Shown here: positions 7,834 through 16,442 of the stretch, in pieces | Numbering within the stretch: the first letter of the stretch is position 1 | How the letters are laid out: each line of letters starts with the position of its first letter | From: JAJDAH01 sp964487605 | GTDB lineage: Bacteria > Myxococcota_A > Polyangia > Polyangiales > Polyangiaceae | Assembly (NCBI GenBank): GCA_964487605.1 | Contig: CAZARU010000028.1 | Location: 6,193 to 70,192 of the forward strand | Direction of reading: 5' to 3' | DNA: 64,000 nt | Made by a program: the position numbers and the translations under genes | The notes under the pieces: generated by a model | What the model was told of the DNA's origin: nothing | Database searches by the model: none | The model's input: the letters and a program-made list of their open reading frames with translations, nothing else

Positions 7834-10520
7834 TCGCCCGGGACGTCGTCCTTCTTCGGCTCGGCCACCTGAATCACGCCGGACGTCACGATCTTCGGGT
7901 TCATGAGCTCGTGGTACGCCTCCGCAGCGATCTTTCCCGTCTCGCCGGGAGCATCGCGCAGCGCCTGGAGCATCCCTCTTTCGCCCATGAACTTGAGTGT
8001 TCGGATGGCGCCTCCGCGCTTCGCCGCGTCGTCGCTCTTCGCGATCTCGCCCAGGCGGGCCCGCAGAACCACGCGCGTGAAGGAGTGCGGTCCGTTGTCG
8101 AAGTGGAGGTTGTCGAACTGCTTGATGAGCAGCACGCGCGCCCACTCCTGGGGTGTCTGGTTGAGCTCCAGGCGGGAAATGGCGACGGCGTTGTCCACCC
8201 AGCGGAAGATGTGCCCCTCGGCGAGATCCTCGTGCGACCAGTAGCCGAAGCTGCGGTACCAGAGGTCCTGAAGCTCGTCGAGCGCGGGCTTCTTGGAAGG
8301 ATCGCCGAACATCGCGACGGCTCGCGCCGCGGTGTCGGGGGCCCCGCCGAGCACGAGGGCGAGCGCCGCATCGACCATGAGGACGTCGTCCTTCATCTTC
8401 TCGAAGAGCTGGCTCTCGATCTCCTTGGAGAGTCCCGCCTTGCCGAGGGCGCGCGCGGCCTGGTGACGCGTCTCGAGTGCAGCGTCCGCGTTGATCAGAC
8501 CGATGAGCTCGGTCGCGATGGCGGGAACGGGGCGTGTGATGAGCGACTCGAGAAAGCACGCTCGCCTGAACTGCACCATCTTCTCGGTGCCCTTGAGCTT
8601 CGCGACTTCTTCGACGACCGACTTCATGTCCTCGTCCGTCGCGACCCAGGCGAGGGACTGGCAGCAGGTTTCCCTCCCCTGCTCGTTCTCCTTGTCGTCC
8701 TGGATGTACTCGAACATCTGCTTGAACGCCTTCTGCTCCCTGAGCTCGGCGAACCCTTCGCACGATCCCTTGCCGAGTGCGCGCAGCGTCATGCCGATGA
8801 TGGCCAGGCCGCCGCCCATCAGGGAATCCATCGTGGCGTCGATGTCGGCCGGCCGTCGCTTCATCTGCTTCTCGAGGGTGCTGATGGACTGCTCGTCCTT
8901 CAGCATGCCGACGTACCGGAGCGCGCTCTGCGCGACGACCCACTCCTCCGGCATCGGGGGCTGCTGGCCCTCCACGGGGAGCTTCTCCTTCGGATCCGAC
9001 CAGTCGCGGAGCTGCTTGAGGATCTTGCCGTCGGTGGTCTTCATCCGCGCCAGCGCGCGCAGACCGTTGGCGTGCGGCGAAGGCAGCTCGTTGATCCAGA
9101 AGCTGACGGCGAACTCGGCGTCCTTGCGGATCTGCTCGGCCTTGTCCGGGTGAAGGAAGGCCACGTCGGCGAGCATGCGCGCCGCGACGACGCGTTCCTT
9201 GTCGTCGCGCTTGAGCATTTGCTCCCAGTCGAACTTGTCGCTGTAGATCTTCAGCGGATCCATCCGGAGCCTCTTGGCGAGGGTCGGAACCGCGCGAACG
9301 TCCCCGACCTCGGCCAGGGCGAAGGCGGCCTCGGTCTGCCAGTGAATGTGCGGCTCCGACTCGATGTACTTGACGAGGTAGTCGGCGCCGCGCGGATCGG
9401 CGAGCGTGCGGATCAGCTCGAAGATCTCCTTGGTGCGGTACCAGCGCGGCTTTTCCTCGGCCACCTTGTTGGCGCCGTCGAGGGCCAGCACGAGACCCTG
9501 GGCTCCAATGCCGTCGCGGATCGCGTGAAGGTACTTCTCGCGCTCCTCCTTGCTGGCCTTGTCGAGGGCGGCCAGGAGCGGTCCGCGCGCGCGGTCGTCT
9601 CCGATCTTGCCCAGACCGGGCGCCGCCTGCCGGGCGACCTCCTCGTCGGTGTCCTGCACGAGCTTGATGAGCGCGTCGGTCCACTTGGGCTCGGCATTCC
9701 GGGACAGCACCGTCGCCACCAGCTGCCGAACCGCGCTGCTCTCGTCACCGGCCATGGCGGCGAGCTGGTCCAGAGTGATCAGCTTGACGAGCTTCTCCGG
9801 GTCGAACGCCACCACGCCGTCCAGCCGCTGGACCTTCGAGAGGTGTCCCAGCCGATAGAGCGCCATGACTTCCTCGAAGGCCGTGGCGTCGCCCAGCTCG
9901 ACGAGAGCCCAGGCGACCTGCGGCTTCTCGCCCTTGTCGCTCTCCTTCATGAGCTTCAAGAGCGCGCCCTTCGCGGCCTCACCCGCGGGCAGACCCATCC
10001 ACGCGATGGCGGTGGCCGCTTGCGCGCGAATCGTCACGTCCGTGTTCTCGAGCGCCTTGACGAGGAGGTTCATGGCCTCGCCGTCCTGATGGTAGGCAAG
10101 CTGCTTGAGCGCCTCCCGCTTGAGCTCGTTCCCGCCCTGTCCACCGATCGCCGACTCCGGAGAAGCGAGCTCGCGCCACTTCGGGACCTGCTCGTCCTTG
10201 GGGAGGATCAGGATCGCCTTCCTGCGTTCGGCAGCCTGCTCGACGGTGAGTTCCTCGACGGACTGCTTGACGCCCAGCAGGAAGAACGCGCCGCCGCCGA
10301 TCAGCACGAGCAGCGTGACGATGATCGCCACCGGGCCCACGCGCCCCTTCTTGAAGTCCCCGTCCCCGGGACCCATCATCGATCCCCCGCCACCCGCCGG
10401 CACTCCTCCGCCCGGTGGATCGGGAACGTCGTCGTCGTCGGGCGGCCACTTCGCGAAATCCGCGATGCCGGGCGGCGGGACCTCGTGGGGAACGGGGAGC
10501 GATCGGTGCGATTCGAGCAT
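7830..10520 (-). CDS. membrane-anchored HEAT-repeat protein
   Basis: An 896-residue protein. Residues 1-60 are a Pro/Gly/Asp-rich cytoplasmic segment, 61-84 one membrane helix (VGPVAIIVTLLVLIGG...), and the remaining 800 residues a solenoid of HEAT-like helical pairs (for example KALENTDVTIRAQAATAIAWMG near 140, then AALDKASKEEREKYLHAIR, and AALETRHQAARALGKAGLS near 690). The solenoid would lie in the periplasm. The ATG at 10520 was chosen because upstream frame is low-complexity antisense of the next gene. No enzyme motif is seen, so the role is probably scaffold or adaptor. It is followed with a 4-base overlap by the DUF2135-like lipoprotein, a plausible partner at the same membrane face. 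Confidence 0.75.
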   Translation of the reverse strand: MLESHRSLPVPHEVPPPGIADFAKWPPDDDDVPDPPGGGVPAGGGGSMMGPGDGDFKKGRVGPVAIIVTLLVLIGGGAFFLLGVKQSVEELTVEQAAERRKAILILPKDEQVPKWRELASPESAIGGQGGNELKREALKQLAYHQDGEAMNLLVKALENTDVTIRAQAATAIAWMGLPAGEAAKGALLKLMKESDKGEKPQVAWALVELGDATAFEEVMALYRLGHLSKVQRLDGVVAFDPEKLVKLITLDQLAAMAGDESSAVRQLVATVLSRNAEPKWTDALIKLVQDTDEEVARQAAPGLGKIGDDRARGPLLAALDKASKEEREKYLHAIRDGIGAQGLVLALDGANKVAEEKPRWYRTKEIFELIRTLADPRGADYLVKYIESEPHIHWQTEAAFALAEVGDVRAVPTLAKRLRMDPLKIYSDKFDWEQMLKRDDKERVVAARMLADVAFLHPDKAEQIRKDAEFAVSFWINELPSPHANGLRALARMKTTDGKILKQLRDWSDPKEKLPVEGQQPPMPEEWVVAQSALRYVGMLKDEQSISTLEKQMKRRPADIDATMDSLMGGGLAIIGMTLRALGKGSCEGFAELREQKAFKQMFEYIQDDKENEQGRETCCQSLAWVATDEDMKSVVEEVAKLKGTEKMVQFRRACFLESLITRPVPAIATELIGLINADAALETRHQAARALGKAGLSKEIESQLFEKMKDDVLMVDAALALVLGGAPDTAARAVAMFGDPSKKPALDELQDLWYRSFGYWSHEDLAEGHIFRWVDNAVAISRLELNQTPQEWARVLLIKQFDNLHFDNGPHSFTRVVLRARLGEIAKSDDAAKRGGAIRTLKFMGERGMLQALRDAPGETGKIAAEAYHELMNPKIVTSGVIQVAEPKKDDVPGE

Positions 10521-10718
10521 GAGTCGGGCCCTCCGACGGACGGCGCTGTTCTTGGGGCGGCGGCTCGCAACGCTGCGTCTGAGCGCCGGCCGGCGCGACC
10601 TTATCCCAGCCCGCGAGCCCAGGGGTAGCCGACCCGCGAAACGAGGTCCTCGGGCCTCACGTGCCCATGGAAATTTATGGGGTTGCGGGGCAAGGCACGC
10701 CGAGGTGAGAACCCCGGG

Positions 10719-11438
10719 ATGACCCACGATCCGGCGGCAACGCGGCCATCTTGGCGCCGACCCGTCGGCATCGCCCTGGGCACGACGGTGGCCGTGTCCG
10801 CGCTGTCGTACTCGCTCCCCGACGATTACGCGGCCACGGGCGTGGGGTTCGCGTTCCTCGCGGTGACGTACGCCCTCGTGCTGCGAAGCGACGATCCCGA
10901 GCTCATCCGCAGGCACGGGCTCTCCATGGGCGGCCTCTTCGAGCCGGTACCCCTCGTGGTCCGACGGCTTCTCTCCGACACGGGGCGCGCGCTCCTCGTG
11001 TGCCTGCTGCTCGCCGCGATCGTGTTCCCGCCGTTCTGGGTCGGCTACGCGTGGTGGTGGGAGCCTCGACAGCCCTTCGTGGCTGCGTCCGCGCTGGCGC
11101 TGATCGAAGACTCGCTCGGGCAAGTCGTCGTCATCGCGCTGCCGGAGGAAGCGTTCTACCGCGGCTGGCTGCAGACGGCGCTCGACGACGTGTTCAAGCC
11201 ACGTTGGCGCATCCTGGGCGCGTCCGTGGGGCCGGGCCTCTTGCTCGCGAGCGCACTGTTCGGCGTCGGCCATTACCTCACCGAGCCTCATCCCAACCGC
11301 CTCGCCGTGTTCTTTCCGGCGCTCCTCTTCGGGTGGCTCCGCGCCCGCACGGGTGGCATCGGAGCTCCGGTCGCGTTCCACGCCGCCTGCAACCTCTTTG
11401 CTTCGTATCTGGCCCAGAGCTACGGTTTCCGCGGGTGA
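10719..11438 (+). CDS. CPBP-family glutamic intramembrane protease (myxosortase-like)
   Basis: A 239-residue polytopic membrane protein with the CPBP/Abi protease motifs: E143-E144 with R148 in LPEEAFYRGW, H185 in FGVGHY, and H221 in FHAACN. Membrane helices are near 15-30, 40-54, 90-108, 121-142, 165-185, 195-207 and 215-232. Families of this kind in myxobacteria (MrtX, MrtP, MrtC) are proposed to process C-terminal sorting tags; of these it looks most like MrtC, from memory. No gene in the window shows an obvious C-terminal sorting tag, so the substrate lies elsewhere. The ATG at 10719 has GAGGTGAG upstream; a longer start at 10677 is possible. Its stop overlaps the nadC start. Confidence 0.75.
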   Translation: MTHDPAATRPSWRRPVGIALGTTVAVSALSYSLPDDYAATGVGFAFLAVTYALVLRSDDPELIRRHGLSMGGLFEPVPLVVRRLLSDTGRALLVCLLLAAIVFPPFWVGYAWWWEPRQPFVAASALALIEDSLGQVVVIALPEEAFYRGWLQTALDDVFKPRWRILGASVGPGLLLASALFGVGHYLTEPHPNRLAVFFPALLFGWLRARTGGIGAPVAFHAACNLFASYLAQSYGFRG

Positions 11439-12280
11439 TTCCTCCGGCCATCCTCGATCCCATCGTCGATCGCGCCCTGGCCGAGGATCTCGGCGGCGGC
11501 GACCTGACCACGACGTCTCTCGTCGCCGAAGGAACGCTGGCTCGCGCACGGGCGCTCGCGAAGGAACCGCTCGTGGTGTGCGGCTGGGACGTGTTCGCGC
11601 GCGTCTTCGGACGGGTCGATGCGACCCTGGACGTGCGGCGGATCGCTCCAGAGGGCGCGTGGGCCGCCGCCGGAGACGTGCTCTGGACCGTGGAGGGCTC
11701 CGCCCGCTCCATCCTGCTCGGCGAGCGCACGGCGCTGAACTTCGTGCAGCGCATGAGCGGCGTGGCCACCATGGCCCATCGCTACGTGAGCGCGTTGCCC
11801 GCCGGCACCAGGGCACGCGTCACCGACACGCGAAAGACGACGCCCGGCCTCCGAGCCCTCGAGCGGTACGCCGTTCGGACGGGTGGCGCACACAACCACC
11901 GCGACGCACTGGGCTCGGCCGTGCTCATCAAGGACAACCACATCGAGGCCGCCGGAGGGATCCGCGCAGCGCTCGAGGCGGCGCGCCGGAACGCCCCCCA
12001 CACCTCCAAGCTCGAGATCGAGGTCGAGTCGCTCTCGGCCCTGGACGAGGCCCTGGACGCGGGGGCCGATGTCGTCATGCTCGACAACTTCGCGCCGGAC
12101 GAGGTCAGCCTCGCCGTGAAGAAGGTCGCCGGCCGCGCGCTGGTCGAGGTCTCCGGGCGAGTCTCCGTTGAGCGAATCCCCGAACTCGCCCGGGCCGGCG
12201 TGGACGTGATCAGCGTAGGTGCCTTGACCCACTCGGCTCCCGCGGTCGATGTGTCGCTCGACATCGAGCGATTGGCGTGA
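11435..12280 (+). CDS. nadC: nicotinate-nucleotide pyrophosphorylase (carboxylating)
   Basis: Quinolinate phosphoribosyltransferase, which turns quinolinate and PRPP into nicotinate mononucleotide, CO2 and pyrophosphate in de novo NAD synthesis. The 281-residue length is normal. Visible family motifs are EDLGGGDLTT near residue 17, GERTALNFVQRMSGVAT near 90, DTRKTTPGLRALE near 130, GGAHNHR near 150, and KDNH near 168, followed by EVE and the MLDN phosphate-binding end of the barrel. The GTG at 11435 overlaps the TGA of the protease gene (GTGA), and its own TGA overlaps the next GTG. The three genes therefore form a tightly coupled operon, though nadA and nadB are not in the window. Confidence 0.95.
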   Translation: MIPPAILDPIVDRALAEDLGGGDLTTTSLVAEGTLARARALAKEPLVVCGWDVFARVFGRVDATLDVRRIAPEGAWAAAGDVLWTVEGSARSILLGERTALNFVQRMSGVATMAHRYVSALPAGTRARVTDTRKTTPGLRALERYAVRTGGAHNHRDALGSAVLIKDNHIEAAGGIRAALEAARRNAPHTSKLEIEVESLSALDEALDAGADVVMLDNFAPDEVSLAVKKVAGRALVEVSGRVSVERIPELARAGVDVISVGALTHSAPAVDVSLDIERLA

Positions 12281-13056
12281 GGGGGCCGACGTTCGACGTC
12301 CGTCGCTTCGAGGCCGGCCGTCGCTCGCGCGGGCTGACGCTGGGCGTGCCGGTGTTCGCGGTCGCCACGACGGGGTCGACGAACGACGACGCGCTCACCG
12401 GGGCGCGCGCGGGCGCGGCCGACGGCACACTCTGGATCGCCGACGAACAGACGAAGGGACGCGGGCGGCGAGGGTCGGGGTGGACGTCACCCGCCGGGCT
12501 CAACCTGACCATCAGCCTCCTGTGCCGGCCGCGTGTCGCGCTCGAGCGCGCCTCGGCGCTGCCGCTGGCCGTTGGACTCTCGGTCCGCGACGCCGTGGCG
12601 CGGCACGTCTCGAGCCCCGTGGCGGTGAAGTGGCCCAACGACGTCCTCGTTTCGGGAAAGAAGCTCGCGGGGATCCTCGTCGAGAGTCAGCTCGACGGGA
12701 GCCGTCTCGCCGCCGTCGTCATCGGCATCGGACTGAACGTGGCGATGACGGAGCTCCCGGAGGAGATCCACGCCATCGCGACGTCGCTCCACCTGGAAGG
12801 CGCCACGGACGCCACGCGCGAGGACGTCCTGTGCGACGTGCTCGAGGCACTGGAAGCACGGCTGGCTTCGTTCTGGCGCGGCGGACTCGCTGAGCTCGCG
12901 AAAGACCTGGCCGAACACGACGCCCTGCGTGGCCAGCGGGTCTCGGCCGGCGGACTCGAGGGGGTGGCGTGCGGGATGGACGCGACGGGTGCGCTTTTGA
13001 TCGAGACGTCTGCCGGGGTCGAGCGGGTCATCACGGGTGCGGTGGTCGTGCACTGA
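12277..13056 (+). CDS. birA: biotin-[acetyl-CoA-carboxylase] ligase
   Basis: Attaches biotin to the carrier lysine of acetyl-CoA carboxylase and related enzymes through biotinyl-AMP. The 259 residues include the catalytic loop GRGRRG near residue 54, KWPNDV near 115, and GILVE near 127, then the small C-terminal SH3-like domain. There is no N-terminal winged-helix domain, so this is a ligase only and not a biotin repressor. The GTG overlaps the nadC stop in a GTGA. The birA-nadC linkage is seen in other bacteria and groups two cofactor steps. Confidence 0.93.
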   Translation: MRGPTFDVRRFEAGRRSRGLTLGVPVFAVATTGSTNDDALTGARAGAADGTLWIADEQTKGRGRRGSGWTSPAGLNLTISLLCRPRVALERASALPLAVGLSVRDAVARHVSSPVAVKWPNDVLVSGKKLAGILVESQLDGSRLAAVVIGIGLNVAMTELPEEIHAIATSLHLEGATDATREDVLCDVLEALEARLASFWRGGLAELAKDLAEHDALRGQRVSAGGLEGVACGMDATGALLIETSAGVERVITGAVVVH

Positions 13057-13070
13057 CCCGGGGAGCGGGT
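13056..13070. terminator. small hairpin between convergent birA and sigma-factor genes
   Basis: ACCCG / CGGGT stem of 5 bp with a 5-base loop, overlapping the last base of the birA stop and ending 10 bases before the sigma-factor stop. There is no T-tract. Weak, but the position suits a shared terminator. Confidence 0.3.
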
Positions 13071-13079
13071 TCGTGGGCG

Positions 13080-13622
13080 TCAGGCCGCTTCGGGAAGCGA
13101 TACGCCGTCGGCTGCGAGCCGTGTCGCGAGGAGGCGCCGCCCGCGAAAGAGGCGACTCATGACGGTCCCGACGGGGATCCCCAGTGCGACGGCGGCGTCC
13201 TTGTAGGAGCGCTCCTCGAGATCGACGAGCCTCACGACCGCTCCGAACGATTCGGGGAGCGACAGGAGCGCGCGCTCGACGCTCGACGTGAGGACGGCCA
13301 TCGCGGGCGCAGGGTCGGAGCGAACCCACGCGCACGGATCCTCGTGCAGGAAGCCGAGGGCGCGCCGCTCACGGCGGGCTTTGCGACATCGGGTGACGAA
13401 GACGCTGAACAGCACCTGGTGCGCCCACGCCTTGAGGTTGGTTCCGGACTGGTAGCTCGCCTCGAAGCGGAGCGCGCGCTCGATGGCGTCCTGCACCAGA
13501 TCGGCCGCGTCGGCGCGGCTGGCAGAGAGGCGAAGCGCTCGCGCGCGCAGCGAGGGGAGGAGGGCAGTGAGCTCGTCGCGAAACGCGCGCGACGGCGGAA
13601 CGACGGGGGTCTGACCGGGCAT
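13080..13622 (-). CDS. ECF-type RNA polymerase sigma factor
   Basis: A 180-residue sigma-70-family protein with only regions 2 and 4. Region 2 is visible as ADLVQDAIERALR near residue 42 and NLKAWAHQVLFSVF near 62. Region 4 is SYKDAAVALGIPVGTVMSRLFRGR near 138-162. It directs RNA polymerase to a small regulon under a specific stress. No anti-sigma factor or zinc-binding ZAS protein lies next to it, which is unusual for this class; it is the last gene of the minus-strand run, 96 bases after nnr's stop on the upstream side. The inducing signal is unknown. Confidence 0.9.
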   Translation of the reverse strand: MPGQTPVVPPSRAFRDELTALLPSLRARALRLSASRADAADLVQDAIERALRFEASYQSGTNLKAWAHQVLFSVFVTRCRKARRERRALGFLHEDPCAWVRSDPAPAMAVLTSSVERALLSLPESFGAVVRLVDLEERSYKDAAVALGIPVGTVMSRLFRGRRLLATRLAADGVSLPEAA

Positions 13623-13718
13623 GAGGAACCGCTTCGCAATCCGCGTGCCACGCCCGATCGCGCGGTTTCCCCGTGGCTCCAGCGTGCCGGTCTGCGTCCC
13701 CCCGGACGCAGGCGCGTG

Positions 13719-15287
13719 TCAATCTGGCAGCGTCAGGGACTTGCGCGCCAGTTCGACCAGCGCGCCCAGGGCGGCCGGGAGCTCGTCCGCGATCTCGCGA
13801 GCGAGCATTCCACGGTCGGCCTCGACCCGTTCCTGCCACCTGTCGCCCGCGATGCCGTGCACGAATGCCGCGCAGTACGCGGCCACCCGCGGCGGGCACT
13901 GGCAGGCGAGGGCGCCGAGCACGCCGGCCAGCACGTCGCCCGAGCCCGCCGTCGCCAGCGCGGGGCCGCCGGTGGGGTTGACGACGATGGGCTCGTCCGG
14001 AGCACCGACGAGCGTGAACGCGCCCTTGAGCAGGACGACCTTCCCGGTGAGCTCGACCGCTCGACGAACGGCAGCGAAACGATCCGCTTCGACCTCTTCG
14101 GCCGTCGTCCCTAGCAAGCGGCCGAGCTCGCCCGGATGCGGCGTGAGCATGCAGTCTCCGGAGAGCCGCCGAACCACGTCGGGCGCGCCGGCAAGGAGCG
14201 ATATCGCGTCCGCGTCGATCACCTTGGGGCCTGGCCACCGGGTGGTCACGTGCTCGACGATGCGCCGGGCCACGGAGTCCACGCCGAGCCCGGGCCCCAC
14301 GACGACGGCGTCCTTGCCCGCGAGCAGCGCGTCGAGGGAATGCTCGATCTTCTTCGGATGGATGCGCGCGGTCATCACCTCGAGCACGCGGGCCTCGAAC
14401 GCGGCCACGACGTCGGGTAGCGACGCGAGCCACACCAGCCCGGCCCCCGCCCGCAGTGCACCCCGCGCCACGAGCAGCGCGGCGCCCACCGTGCCAGCGC
14501 GACCCGCCAGCACCAGCACGCGCCCCCCGTCGCCCTTGTGCGTGCGTGGCCCACGCGGCGCGAGCTCCGCGACGACATCCATGGGCTCGGTCGCCTCCGC
14601 GCTCCACCCCACCTCGTCCGCGAGGGAGTCGGGGACACCGATGTCCGCCACGACGACCTGTCCGCAATGCTCGGCGCCACGAGGAGTGACCAGCCCCAGC
14701 TTGGTCGCGGCGAAGGTCACCGTGACGTCCGCCTCCACGGCGCAGCCGAGCACGGTGCCCGTGTTCGCATCGATCCCCGACGGAACGTCGAGCGCAACGC
14801 GGAGCGCGCCACTGCCGTTGACGAGGCGTACGACCCAGCGCATGCGCCCTTCGACGGCCCGATCGAGACCGGTCCCGAACAGCGCGTCCACGACGACGTC
14901 CGCCGTACCGAGGGCCTCCTCGAGCGGGCCCAGGTCGGCGTCTCCAGGCAGCTCCACCACATCCTCGCCGAGCCGGGTCCACGCCTCCATGGCGGTACGC
15001 GCGTCGCCCTGCAGCTTCGCGGACGACGCGAGCAGGAACACGCTCACGGTGGCTCCGAGGATCGTCAGATGGCGCGCGACGACGAAACCATCCCCGCCGT
15101 TGTTGCCCGATCCGCAGACGATCACCACGCGACGGCCCTCGATGCCGCCTTCTCCTGCGCTGGACGCGATGACCTCTGCGGCGGACCGTCCGGCGTTCTC
15201 CATCAAGACGATCCCCGGCATCCCCCGTGCGCCCATGGCGAGCGCGTCGAGCTGGCGCACCTGCTCGCGCGAGAGCACCGGGATCAT
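13719..15287 (-). CDS. nnr: bifunctional ADP-dependent NAD(P)H-hydrate dehydratase/epimerase
   Basis: Repairs hydrated NADH and NADPH. The N-terminal YjeF_N half (about 1-210) epimerises the R and S hydrates and carries GSGNNGGDGFVVARHL near residue 55. The C-terminal YjeF_C half (about 225-522) is the ADP-dependent dehydratase, with LAGRAGTVGAALL near 255, VVGPGLG near 335, LTPHPGELGRLLG near 385, and NPTGGPALATAGSGDVLAG near 450. The 522-residue length is normal for the fused protein. The ATG at 15287 overlaps the acpS stop (ATGA), an arrangement (acpS-nnr) frequent in bacteria. It belongs to the pdxJ-acpS-nnr end of a long envelope operon. Confidence 0.93.
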   Translation of the reverse strand: MIPVLSREQVRQLDALAMGARGMPGIVLMENAGRSAAEVIASSAGEGGIEGRRVVIVCGSGNNGGDGFVVARHLTILGATVSVFLLASSAKLQGDARTAMEAWTRLGEDVVELPGDADLGPLEEALGTADVVVDALFGTGLDRAVEGRMRWVVRLVNGSGALRVALDVPSGIDANTGTVLGCAVEADVTVTFAATKLGLVTPRGAEHCGQVVVADIGVPDSLADEVGWSAEATEPMDVVAELAPRGPRTHKGDGGRVLVLAGRAGTVGAALLVARGALRAGAGLVWLASLPDVVAAFEARVLEVMTARIHPKKIEHSLDALLAGKDAVVVGPGLGVDSVARRIVEHVTTRWPGPKVIDADAISLLAGAPDVVRRLSGDCMLTPHPGELGRLLGTTAEEVEADRFAAVRRAVELTGKVVLLKGAFTLVGAPDEPIVVNPTGGPALATAGSGDVLAGVLGALACQCPPRVAAYCAAFVHGIAGDRWQERVEADRGMLAREIADELPAALGALVELARKSLTLPD

Positions 15288-15685
15288 GGCGCCGACTCCG
15301 GAAGGTTCACGTCGCCCTCCAGGATCACCACTGCGGCGGCGACTCCGGCATCGTGCGTGATGGTGACGTGCGCGCGACGGACACCGAGCGCCGTCGCCCG
15401 CACGCTGCCCGGCCCCGTGAACGACAGCTCCGGCCGACCCGTGCGCCCGCGGCGAACCTCCACGTCGTGCCACCAGACGTCGCGCGGCGCGCCGAGCGCC
15501 TTGGACGCCGCCTCCTTCGCGGCGAACCGGCCCGCAAGAGCCGCCGCACGGTCCAGGGTCCGGTCGGAAAGGTCTTCTCGCTCTCCGGGCGTGAGCACCC
15601 GGCACCAGAAGCGCTCACCGAACCTGCCGAGGGCCTTCTCCACCCGTGCGATGGAGGTCAGGTCGAGGCCGAGACCGACGATCAC
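15284..15685 (-). CDS. acpS: holo-[acyl-carrier-protein] synthase
   Basis: Moves 4'-phosphopantetheine from CoA to the serine of acyl carrier protein. The 133 residues show the two family signatures: GLGLDLTSIARVE at residues 4-16, whose Asp binds magnesium, and RFAAKEAASKALG near 53-65, with the catalytic Glu and Lys. The C-terminal ITHDAGVAAAVVI strand is also typical. It starts 3 bases after the pdxJ stop and overlaps nnr by 4 bases. The order pdxJ-acpS-nnr is conserved in many Proteobacteria and supports the calls. Confidence 0.95.
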   Translation of the reverse strand: MIVGLGLDLTSIARVEKALGRFGERFWCRVLTPGEREDLSDRTLDRAAALAGRFAAKEAASKALGAPRDVWWHDVEVRRGRTGRPELSFTGPGSVRATALGVRRAHVTITHDAGVAAAVVILEGDVNLPESAP

Positions 15686-15688
15686 GAG

Positions 15689-16426
15689 TCACCCGACCCG
15701 GCGCAGTCGCTCGCCGCGATCGATGGCTTCCCTGAACGAGCGCACGGCGCCGGACAGGCCGAGGAACAGCGCGTCGGCGATGACGGCGTGTCCGATGTTG
15801 AGCTCGGCAACCTGCGGTATGGCGGCCACCTCGACCACGTTGTGGCGCGTGAGCCCGTGTCCCGCCGCCACGTCGAGTCCCAGCTGGGAGGCGACCTCGG
15901 CGCCGCGCCGGAGGCGCGACAGCTCCTCGGCCCGCGCGGTGCCTTCGAGCTCGCAGTAGCGTCCGGTGTGGAGCTCGACCTGCCGGGCGCCCAGGCCGCG
16001 CGCGGCACGAATCTGCTCGGTGGCCGCTTCGATGAACACGCTGAGGCCGACCCCTGCCGCCACGCATCGTCGGGCAACCGCCTCCACGGCCGCCTGATTG
16101 GCGACGACGTCGAGCCCGCCCTCGGTCGTTCGCTCCTCGCGGCGTTCCGGGACCAGCGTCACGACGGTGGGCTTCACCTGCTCGGCAATGGCCGCCATCT
16201 CGGCGGTGGCCGCCATCTCCAGGTTCAGGAGTGTTCGCACGGCGACTCGAAGCCGGTTCAGGTCGTCGTCACGAATGTGCCGTCGATCCTCCCGCAGGTG
16301 ACAGGTGATCCCGTCGGCTCCGGCGAGCTCGCACTCCTGAGCCGCCAGCACGGGGTCGGGGTAGAACGTGCCGCGCGCGTTGCGGACCGTCGCGACGTGG
16401 TCGACGTTGACGTGTAGGCGAATCAT
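15689..16426 (-). CDS. pdxJ: pyridoxine 5'-phosphate synthase
   Basis: Condenses 1-deoxyxylulose 5-phosphate with 3-amino-2-oxopropyl phosphate to form pyridoxine 5'-phosphate, the last ring-closing step of the DXP-dependent vitamin B6 route. The 245-residue barrel starts at the ATG at 16426 (MIRLHVNVDHVATVRNARG), the universal PdxJ start. Other visible motifs are GADGITCHLREDRRHI near residue 42, FIEA near 133, ELHTGRYCE near 152, and AGHGL near 187. The upstream extension in frame is the antisense of the protease gene and was dropped. pdxA, which supplies its substrate, is at 44.9 kb, outside this operon. Confidence 0.96.
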   Translation of the reverse strand: MIRLHVNVDHVATVRNARGTFYPDPVLAAQECELAGADGITCHLREDRRHIRDDDLNRLRVAVRTLLNLEMAATAEMAAIAEQVKPTVVTLVPERREERTTEGGLDVVANQAAVEAVARRCVAAGVGLSVFIEAATEQIRAARGLGARQVELHTGRYCELEGTARAEELSRLRRGAEVASQLGLDVAAGHGLTRHNVVEVAAIPQVAELNIGHAVIADALFLGLSGAVRSFREAIDRGERLRRVG

Positions 16427-16442
16427 GCGGGCCCCTCGAGGC

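Noticed and set aside
7911..10628. A 905-codon open frame on the plus strand
   Set aside because: It is the antisense of the HEAT-repeat gene; the minus strand carries the recognisable protein and the plus frame is Arg/Leu/Val-rich without domains, as GC-rich antisense frames usually are.
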